Of a stretch of 64,000 bases of DNA, positions 7,586 to 13,739 are shown in pieces. The DNA comes from DTPS01 sp049591295 (GTDB lineage: Bacteria; Acidobacteriota; UBA4820; DSQY01), in the NCBI GenBank assembly GCA_049591295.1, contig JBAWEQ010000202.1, positions 17,955-81,954 of the forward strand, written 5' to 3'. A program made the translations under genes and the position numbers. Position 1 is the stretch's first letter. The number at the start of each line of letters is the position of its first letter. The notes below the pieces were generated by a model. That model saw only the letters and a program-made list of their open reading frames with translations, searched no databases and had not been told where the DNA came from.

Positions 7586-8431
7586 CTACTGCTGGACCAG
7601 CTCCACGCGGCGGTTCTTGGCCCGCCCCTCCTCGCCGGCGTTGGAGGCCACCGGGGCGAAGGGACCGCACCCGAAGGCCTTGAGCCGATCCGCCGCGATG
7701 CCGTGGTCGCGCACGAGGGCCTGCTTGACCGACTGCGCGCGCGCCAGGGAGAGCTGCAGGTTGTGGTCCACCGCCCCGCTGTTGTCGGTGTGGCCCACGA
7801 CGAAGATCCTCAGGCCGGGATCGGCCTTCAGGAGCTTGGCGATCTCTCCGATCGCCGGGGCCGACTCGGGCTTGATGGCGGCGCTGTCGGTGTCGAAGAG
7901 GATGCCGTAGACGGCCGCGTGGCCCGTCGCGCGGATGTCGTTCTGGAAGACCTGCGCGTTCGCCTCCACGTCCTGCGTCATGGCTTCCTTCTGGACGATG
8001 AAGAAGCCGTACTTGCCGGTGAATTCCGCCCCCAGGTCCACCCAGATCTCCTTTCCGTCCTTGAGAATCTTGAAGGTGGCCCTCCCCTTGTCGCTCCAGA
8101 CGACGGTCCCGCCGATCTTCCGAACGGCGTTCTCGTAGTTGCGGATGATCTGGAGATCGCTCGGCTTCTGCGTCGCGGTGGCCTGGGGGTAGTAGCTGAT
8201 CTTCCAGAGATGGCCTTCCACGCGCTGCGTGATGAACCCCTTCTTGTCCTTCCCGACGACGAAATCGTGCGCGTCGAACTGCTTCTCGTCGCACGAGTGG
8301 ATCCAGTAGGTGGGCATCCGCGTGAAGAGCGGATGGTCCTTGCACCCCGTGGTGTCTTTCTGCTCGGCCAACGTTCCCCACGACAGTGCCAGACACGCGA
8401 GACTCACGAGCACGATCAACAGCTTCTTCAT
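7586..8431 (-). CDS. OmpA-domain periplasmic/outer-membrane protein
   Basis: The 281-residue product has a signal peptide (residues 1-22, LSWGTLA), an N-terminal domain of unknown type (about 30-165, with two Cys at 30 and 47), and a C-terminal OmpA peptidoglycan-binding domain (171-280). The latter shows the canonical GILFDTDSA, VVGHTDNSG, SLARAQSVKQAL and KNRRVEL elements. The N-terminal half resembles the DUF4892-type partner domain seen with OmpA domains in other proteins. It probably anchors the outer envelope to peptidoglycan. The ATG follows GGAGGGAAAGACC. It lies 54 bp after a small exported-protein gene on the same strand and may be co-transcribed with it. Confidence 0.85.
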   Translation of the reverse strand: MKKLLIVLVSLACLALSWGTLAEQKDTTGCKDHPLFTRMPTYWIHSCDEKQFDAHDFVVGKDKKGFITQRVEGHLWKISYYPQATATQKPSDLQIIRNYENAVRKIGGTVVWSDKGRATFKILKDGKEIWVDLGAEFTGKYGFFIVQKEAMTQDVEANAQVFQNDIRATGHAAVYGILFDTDSAAIKPESAPAIGEIAKLLKADPGLRIFVVGHTDNSGAVDHNLQLSLARAQSVKQALVRDHGIAADRLKAFGCGPFAPVASNAGEEGRAKNRRVELVQQ

Positions 8432-8485
8432 GGTCTTTCCCTCCGCAATGGTCTTCAGTTGAGAGCCTCCCCCGGCCCGTAGTGA

Positions 8486-8650
8486 CTAATCCGCGTCGCT
8501 GAATTCGGCCTTCGCCAAGCTGGCCAGGACCTCCGATGCCGCGGCCTCCGCTGCCGCGGCGCTGATGAACCCCTCACTTTCAGCGCTCATGACCCCGAGG
8601 GCCAGAAGACACAACCCCATGCCGACGACACGGTAACGCCCCGATTTCAT
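8486..8650 (-). CDS. Small exported protein, 54 residues
   Basis: ATG at 8650 follows AAGGGGGGTAAGA. The product is a short peptide with a signal sequence (KSGRYRVVGMGLCLLALG, cleavage likely after MSA at residue 22). Then comes an Ala/Glu-rich mature part (ISAAAAEAAASEVLASLAKAEF) likely to form an amphipathic helix. The mature peptide would be about 32 residues. Its gene precedes the OmpA-domain gene by 54 bp. The mature part could be a lipid- or peptidoglycan-associated helix, but no family is recognised. Below usual length cut-offs and easily missed. Confidence 0.55.
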   Translation of the reverse strand: MKSGRYRVVGMGLCLLALGVMSAESEGFISAAAAEAAASEVLASLAKAEFSDAD

Positions 8651-8709
8651 TCTTACCCCCCTTGAGACCCCTCCCGCCCCTTTGAGTGCCGCCTTCGACC
8701 AGTGACTCT

Positions 8710-8738
8710 ACCATAGAACGCTTCGGGCTGTCCGGCAA
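8710..8738 (-). promoter_or_regulatory. Putative promoter for the small exported protein and OmpA-domain genes
   Basis: Read on the minus strand, TTGCCG (8738-8733) and TATGGT (8715-8710) are 17 bp apart and lie about 60 bp upstream of the start at 8650. Confidence 0.3.
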
Positions 8739-8918
8739 TCGGGCGCTCAAGCGATTTCCCCGGCCGATCGCACCCTCGCGGCAAAGGTCCTCGATACCGT
8801 GGCTCCGCCTTGAGAGGTCCTGACTACACTCCCTCCCCCCCGCATGCCTTTCTTGCCGCCGACCGATGGGGGTCTGCGCGGTGTACCTCAAGGATGAGAG
8901 GGGTTCTCGCGAAAACGA

Positions 8919-8950
8919 AAGGGCCCGGCCCCATCGAAGGCCGGGCCCTT
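8919..8950 (-). terminator. Rho-independent terminator of the Gly-rich protein gene
   Basis: On the minus strand the sequence gives AAGGGCCCGGCC, an 8-base loop, and GGCCGGGCCCTT: a perfect 12-bp stem, followed by TTCGTTTTCGCG. It lies 22 bp past the stop codon at 8972. Confidence 0.85.
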
Positions 8951-8971
8951 CATGGCGGCGTGCGCTGTCGG

Positions 8972-10066
8972 TCAGCGCTTGCTGCCTCCGCCGCCCTTGG
9001 CGGCCTTGAGGAAAATGTCGATGTAGGTCACGTTGTTCACGGGGTCAACCTTGGCCATGAACATGAGGTCGGCGGGTGCGACGGCGGGAGGTGGCGGTGT
9101 CAGCACCGTGTCCGCTCCAATGAGAATGTTGTTGGCGCTGGTCGAGAAGGTCAGCCGCCACCAGCCTTCCTTGGTCTCGCCCACGCTCATCACCTCGCGC
9201 TTCAGATTCCAGTTGTAGCCGTAAATGGCCTTGCCCCCGACGTTGATCTCGGCGGTGTAGGGCTCGACGCGGACCGTCTGGCCCGCGACGTTATCCCACT
9301 TGTGCGCCGCCGCATTCCAGATGTACCCGCTGGTATCGGGCGGTGCGCTCTGGCTGCCGCCACCGGCCTCCAGTTTCTGAAGGGTCAGCCAGGCCTCTGT
9401 CGAATAGATCGTGGCGTAGTTCGGCGAGAAGGGATACTCGGTCGGCAACGGCGGGTCGGCGTTGGAAGTGCGCGCTCCCCAAACTTCATCAATGCCCTTA
9501 CCGCTCGCCCACCACATCTGGAAGCCCAGCGCCGCCGGCGTGGAAGCGAAGGGCACGGTCTCCACGCGGACCACCGAACTCGCGCTCCACAGGGTGGCCT
9601 CCAGGTTGTCGCTCCAGTCGAGATAGGCGGCCGCAACAGGGTCGCCCGACATCATGTGGGCCGCCTGCCAGACGCTGTAGGCATCTTTCTGGATGTAAAT
9701 GCGTGAAACCAGCGAAGGATCCACATCGGGCGGGGGGCAAGGCAGGAGGGCGGGGTCGCAGGCGACCTGAACCCCCATCGGATCGATCCATCCGTACCAG
9801 TAGTACCCCATCAGGCTGTAATCCAATCCGGCCGGGGGCTCACGGAACGACAGAGTGCCGCCGCCGACCAACACGACGGGGTACGAGAGGTTGTTGCCCG
9901 TCGTCTCGACCTCGCCACCGCCGCCGCCGGGACCGCCGCCGCTGCCACCAGAACCTCCTCCGTAGCCCTGTGCCAGGGCCGGCGCACCAAAGAGCAGGAC
10001 CGCCAAGATCGCCAACAGAACCGAGCCGAAACGAGCATGAGCCCTCTTAATCCTTGGTGACATCAT
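8972..10066 (-). CDS. Secreted Gly-rich protein of unknown function, 364 residues
   Basis: The product has a clear signal peptide (residues 1-33, LLFGAPALAQ). A Gly/Ser-rich linker of about 18 residues follows (34-51), then a compact 300-residue domain rich in Trp and Tyr (for example MGYYWYGWIDPMG and LGFQMWWASGKGID). The domain has a two-Cys pair near ACDPALLPCPPPD, and the tail ends in a Gly-Lys stretch. No enzymatic motif is recognised. The aromatic content and Gly linker suggest a surface or matrix protein; this is a guess. ATG-ATG start follows AGGGGAGAAGACG. The gene has its own terminator (8919-8950), and its upstream region carries two copies of a 107-bp structured repeat, so its expression may be controlled post-initiation. 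Confidence 0.75.
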   Translation of the reverse strand: MMSPRIKRAHARFGSVLLAILAVLLFGAPALAQGYGGGSGGSGGGPGGGGGEVETTGNNLSYPVVLVGGGTLSFREPPAGLDYSLMGYYWYGWIDPMGVQVACDPALLPCPPPDVDPSLVSRIYIQKDAYSVWQAAHMMSGDPVAAAYLDWSDNLEATLWSASSVVRVETVPFASTPAALGFQMWWASGKGIDEVWGARTSNADPPLPTEYPFSPNYATIYSTEAWLTLQKLEAGGGSQSAPPDTSGYIWNAAAHKWDNVAGQTVRVEPYTAEINVGGKAIYGYNWNLKREVMSVGETKEGWWRLTFSTSANNILIGADTVLTPPPPAVAPADLMFMAKVDPVNNVTYIDIFLKAAKGGGGSKR

Positions 10067-10204
10067 CGTCTTCTCCCCTGCCAGCCACCGGACCGCGACA
10101 ACCGCTATGGTCCGCTAGGCCAGCATTGTGTCTTCTTTCCTGTCTTGAAGACCGCCATAGGACCGACCCATCAGCACCGTTGTTCTCTCATCGCACCTCC
10201 TGTC

Positions 10205-10311
10205 TAGACACCAAGGCCGGCGCCACTCATCGCGCGCCGGCCGGTTTCACCACTGGCTCCCCGGGGGCAAGGTGACCACTTGCATCCCCCGGATCACTGC
10301 CTCCGGGCGTT
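10205..10311 (-). repeat. Structured 107-bp repeat, proximal copy (possible leader RNA element)
   Basis: 103 of 107 bases match 10417-10523. The unit folds into a 9-bp stem GGCCGGCGC/GCGCCGGCC with a 10-base loop. A long second stem is CCGGGGG-CAAG/CTTG-CAT-CCCCCGG, and a third short stem CCGGA/TCCGG shares bases with the second. All four differences from the other copy fall in the loops of stems 1 and 3. It begins about 140 bp upstream of the Gly-rich secreted protein gene. Confidence 0.7.
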
Positions 10312-10416
10312 CTTGGCTCCACACCCTTTGATCTCGACTCCGCCAGACCCCGCTCGCAGCCAGGGCGGATAAGCAGGCCTCCCCTTCCTTAAGGCCGCGC
10401 GGGTCCTTCCACCTTA

Positions 10417-10523
10417 TAGACACCAAGGCCGGCGCTGCTCATCGCGCGCCGGCCGGTTTCACCACTGGCTCCCCGGGGGCAAGGTGACCACTTGCATCCC
10501 CCGGATCATAGCCTCCGGGCGTT
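10417..10523 (-). repeat. Structured 107-bp repeat, distal copy
   Basis: Same orientation as 10205-10311, with a unit-to-unit distance of 212 bp. Substitutions are c-to-t and a-to-g in the loop of stem 1, and c-to-t and t-to-a in the loop of stem 3. Stem 2 is identical in both copies. The strand is given as minus because the nearest downstream gene is on that strand; the sequence alone does not settle it. Confidence 0.7.
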
Positions 10524-10581
10524 CCCCAATATCAGCACTTCGGCTGTCGATGGTTCCTGGCCGTTCCGGCCGCCGAAACGG

Positions 10582-10622
10582 TCAGACACTCCTCCGCTCT
10601 CCCAGAAATGCTCAGACACTCC
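10582..10622. repeat. Pair of 11-bp direct repeats TCAGACACTCC
   Basis: TCAGACACTCC occurs at 10582-10592 and again at 10612-10622, a 30-bp period. Short direct repeats starting TGTCTGA on the other strand resemble the multiple terminal repeats of IS21-type elements, but no transposase remnant was found. Confidence 0.3.
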
Positions 10623-11027
10623 CGCTTCAGGAAGAGCGTGGACGGAGCGTATAACCCTCCTCTGCCCATTTCCTCCCGGGGGACCTCCCGCCTCGGCTGG
10701 GAGACGACACAACCGCCGCGGAGCGCCATCCGGTGACCGTCATCTTGCGACCCTCGCACTCCACTTCTCAACGCGGGAGCACATTGGGGGCCCACCTTCA
10801 CGAATTTCTGCATGGATCGGTGCAATCCAAGTGCCACCGAGAGAAGACGGCCGCATGAGGCAGGGGGGGGCGTCGGGTGACGTTGGTTGTCGTTTCCGGG
10901 GAGACAAATTTTGACCAAAGTAGCAAAAACGCCGAAACCCTATATCCAGCTCCCAGCTTTTCTAGCGTCTTTTCGTGGAATCCTTAACCCCAAAATCCGT
11001 GATTGAAATGCGGGTGGCTTCGGCCAA

Positions 11028-11262
11028 GGTTCAGGTTCACGGGGGGAAGACATTGTCTTTTGGACGGGGAGGGCCAGTCCCTCCCCGCCCCACGGGCAAA
11101 GCCCGATGGGGCGCCACCCCACCCTTGGGGCTTCCTCCCCCGGATCAAGTCCGGGGTCGGAGGCACCCCAAATCCCTTGGCGGGTGAAGACCGTCTTTCG
11201 CGAAATCCACGTTCCATCTGCCTTTCGGCACCAGTCCCATGTCCCATCGCGGGATTTGGGTT
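11028..11262. repeat. Dispersed intergenic repeat, copy 2
   Basis: Matches 4731-4966 along its length in the same orientation, including GGCAAAGCCCGATGGGGC, TGGGGCTTCCTCCCCCGG and the palindrome CCCCGGATCAAGTCCGGGG. It lies in a gene-poor stretch, so it is not part of a coding unit. Confidence 0.75.
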
Positions 11263-11605
11263 AACGCTTCCTGTTCAGAAGTCCAGCGTGGCGAGAAGGA
11301 AATTCGCGGCCCCCCAACCGGCGGCTCGTCGGTGCGCATTGGGCGAAAGACCATGCTGGTCATGGCCCCCTTGGCCTGGATGGTCTTTGCCGACAGGCGC
11401 CCGTTCCGATGGCGGCGCGCGGGGGCCCACCCCATCGCAGGTGGGCGGTGACGTTCACTCGCTCCTTTCAGACGGGCCTTTCTGATCACGCTGGAGGCTG
11501 CACCGCTTCACTGCGCTAGCCCGAAGCATTCGCCTGCCTCGCGCGCCGGATGCCGCGGCTGACCATCACGCTTGGGGGCGGGGTCTCGAGCGCCAGACCC
11601 TCGGA

Positions 11606-12721
11606 TCAGGGGGCGAGAGCGGGCCCGAAGGTTCGGCCGGCGGCGGCGGAGAAAGCCCGCGCGTATCCGTCCAGGAGGGATGTGACCACCTCCTTCACGG
11701 TGGAGATCTTCTCCGCCCTGTAGGCGTTCGACCCGGCGAAGGCGAATCCCAGCTTCATCCTGTCCCTCACCGCGTTCATCAGGGCGAGGGCGATGCAGTA
11801 GGGGCTCTTCTGGTAATCGCAGCTCACGAGGCAGTGGTAGGGGCACTTGAAGGGCGTCCGCTTTCCGGCCGCCACCTCGTCGAGGAAGCCGTTGCGGATG
11901 GCGCGGCCGGGAAGGCCCACGGGGCTCTTGATGATCACCATATCCTCGGGGCCGGCGTCGATGTAGGCCTGCTTGAAGCCGGCCGCCGCGTCGCACTCCT
12001 CGGTGGTCACGAAGCGGGTGGCCATCTGGACCCCCGAGGCTCCCGCCGCCATGGCGCCGTACAGGTCCTCTCCGGTGTAGATGCCGCCCGCGGCGATGAC
12101 CGGAATGGACCGGCCGTCCTCCTTGCCCGCCGCCTCCGCCTCCTTCAGCACGGGTTCGAGCAGGGCTTCGAGGGCGAAGGCGGGGTCTTCCAGCTGCTCT
12201 TCCTTGAATCCGAGGTGGCCGCCGGCCTTCGGCCCCTCCACCACGAGGGCGTCCGGGCGGTAGCGGTACTTGTCGAGCCACTTCCGGACGACGATCCGCG
12301 CCGCCCTCGCCGAGGAGACGATGGGCACCAGCTTGGTGGTAGTCGAGCCCTCCAGGAAGGACGGCAGGTTCAGGGGCAGCGCCGCCCCCGAGAAGATGAA
12401 CTCCACCTTCTCCTCGATGGCCGTCCTCGCCATGTCGGCATAGTTTGAAAGAGGCACGAGGATGTTTACTCCCAGGAGCCCCTTGGTGGCCTCGCGCGCC
12501 TTCCGGATCTCGGCCCGCAGGACGCGGCGATTGGCCTCCAGGAAATTTGCGAAGTAGTCCGACTCCTCCATGCCGATTCCGGCGGTGGCGATGACCCCCA
12601 CTCCGCCCTCGTTGGCGACGGCGGAGGCCAGACCGGAGAGGGAGATGCGCACGCCCATGCCTCCCTGCACGACGGGGAGCTGGGCGGTGTATTGACCGAT
12701 GCGAAGGGGCGCTGGTTTCAT
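11606..12721 (-). CDS. Nitronate monooxygenase-like FMN enzyme with C-terminal Cys cluster
   Basis: The 371-residue TIM-barrel flavoprotein belongs to the 2-nitropropane dioxygenase/FabK superfamily. The signature QGGMGVRIS (19-27), the catalytic-His segment EGPKAGGHLGF (His169) and the phosphate-binding VIAAGGIYTG and GASGVQMATRF segments are all present. Unusual is a C-terminal cluster of four cysteines, C293, C297, C301 and C309 (CPYHCLVSC then SPYC), placed after the barrel; it could bind a metal or iron-sulfur centre. Family members oxidise alkyl nitronates or reduce enoyl substrates; which applies here is not decidable. ATG follows CTGGAGTGAATAC. Stand-alone gene. Confidence 0.85.
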   Translation of the reverse strand: MKPAPLRIGQYTAQLPVVQGGMGVRISLSGLASAVANEGGVGVIATAGIGMEESDYFANFLEANRRVLRAEIRKAREATKGLLGVNILVPLSNYADMARTAIEEKVEFIFSGAALPLNLPSFLEGSTTTKLVPIVSSARAARIVVRKWLDKYRYRPDALVVEGPKAGGHLGFKEEQLEDPAFALEALLEPVLKEAEAAGKEDGRSIPVIAAGGIYTGEDLYGAMAAGASGVQMATRFVTTEECDAAAGFKQAYIDAGPEDMVIIKSPVGLPGRAIRNGFLDEVAAGKRTPFKCPYHCLVSCDYQKSPYCIALALMNAVRDRMKLGFAFAGSNAYRAEKISTVKEVVTSLLDGYARAFSAAAGRTFGPALAP

Positions 12722-13112
12722 GTATTCACTCCAGCAGGGTCAAGCGGCGGGCGGTTCGGAACCCCAAGGGCCTTGAGTTCCGATTGGATCGGGGCGCCGG
12801 TGGGGATCGGCCGTAAACCGATTGCCCCGGGATACCCGATTCGAAAAGTTCTTCGCACCGCGGCGAAGCACCGGGCTTCCCGTAGCCGACGGCCGTAGTA
12901 GATCACGAATCGGCCTGCTGGGCAATGCGGAAGATTTCCCTGAAGGGATGGCGGACTGAACCCGTAAAATCCTTCCCGCGGCCGAATGTCATCCGTGCGC
13001 CATATCAGCCAAGGTCTGCCTCCTCACCCCTGCTTGGGCGTACGGGCTCGCTGAGTGGTAGGATGGCTGCGGCTCCTTCCCCCGTTGGGTAGGGAGGGCA
13101 CGGGAGACCTTG
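12722..13112. other. Intergenic region between divergent genes, nothing further seen
   Basis: About 390 bp separating the divergently transcribed flavoprotein and YaiI-type genes. It must hold both promoters. Short inverted words occur, but there is no clear -35/-10 pair, tRNA or coding frame with a ribosome binding site. Confidence 0.4.
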
Positions 13113-13571
13113 ATGCCTGAAGTCTTTGTGGACGCGGACGGCTGCCCGGTGAAGAAGGAAATCTACCGCGTGGCGGGGCGGCACGGCTTGGATGTGACGC
13201 TGGCGTCGAACTCCCGGATGCAGGTGCCGGACGAGACGTGGATCCGGCTCGTGGTGGTCAGCGGCGGATTCGATGCGGCGGACGATTGGATCGTGGAGCA
13301 CGCGGCGGCCGGCGACATCGTGGTGACGGCCGACATCCCGCTGGCGGACCGCTGTCTCAAGAAGGGCGTGCGGGCGCTGACCCCAACCGGCAAGGTCTTC
13401 ACGCAGGACTCCATCGGGGAGGCCATGGCCAGCCGCGAACTCCTCTCCTACCTCCGCGAAATGGGCACCGTCACCGGCGGTCCCGCTCCCTTTTCTCCCA
13501 AGGACCGCTCCCGCTTTCTCCACGAACTGGACCAGCTCATCAAAGACGCGCTCAAGAGGGCGGAACCTTAG
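13113..13571 (+). CDS. YaiI/YqxD family protein (DUF188, PIN-like)
   Basis: The 152-residue product matches the YaiI/YqxD family over its full usual length. The N-terminal VDADGCPVKKEIYRVA motif, the SGGFDAADDWIVEHA segment with conserved acidic residues and VVTADIPLADRCL are all present. The fold is PIN-like, and the conserved Asp cluster suggests a metal-dependent nuclease, but no activity has been firmly established for the family. The start is the ATG at 13113; a TTG immediately before it is in frame, and GGGAGACC precedes both. Confidence 0.92.
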   Translation: MPEVFVDADGCPVKKEIYRVAGRHGLDVTLASNSRMQVPDETWIRLVVVSGGFDAADDWIVEHAAAGDIVVTADIPLADRCLKKGVRALTPTGKVFTQDSIGEAMASRELLSYLREMGTVTGGPAPFSPKDRSRFLHELDQLIKDALKRAEP

Positions 13572-13739
13572 TCCGGAGGCTCGCGAGCAGCCGTATGCCA
13601 TCCTTGCCTTTCATCACTATCGCTGGAAGGCGGACCTGGGCCTGCGGAAGAACTGAGACAGCCGGGGGCTGGTGAAACGACGCGTCACGGGGTATCTTGG
13701 CTCCCTGGTGATGTGTCGTTCTGACGAAGAGGAGGCACT

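Larger units (their letters stand above)
8651..8971. other. Intergenic region with promoter and terminator
   Basis: About 320 bp between two minus-strand genes. It contains the candidate promoter at 8710-8738 and the strong terminator at 8919-8950. No further gene is seen. Confidence 0.5.
10067..11605. other. Long gene-poor region with three kinds of repeat
   Basis: About 1.5 kb without a convincing gene. It holds the two 107-bp structured repeats (10205-10311, 10417-10523), a pair of 11-bp direct repeats TCAGACACTCC 30 bp apart (10582 and 10612), and copy 2 of the dispersed 235-bp repeat (11028-11262). Candidate frames at 10532-10918 (minus) and 11145-11489 (minus) lack ribosome binding sites and recognisable folds. 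The region could be a graveyard of insertion elements. Confidence 0.5.

Noticed and set aside
10205..10523. CRISPR array or known riboswitch at the 107-bp repeats
   Set aside because: Only two long units and no spacer pattern rule out CRISPR. Compared from memory with cobalamin, c-di-GMP (GEMM), SAM/SAH, TPP, glycine and fluoride consensus elements, the key conserved words are missing.
11145..11489. Minus-strand frame of 114 codons
   Set aside because: Runs into the dispersed repeat, no ribosome binding site, no fold recognised.
12940..12985. tRNA-like GGGTTCAGTCC word on the minus strand
   Set aside because: No cloverleaf arms can be formed around it.
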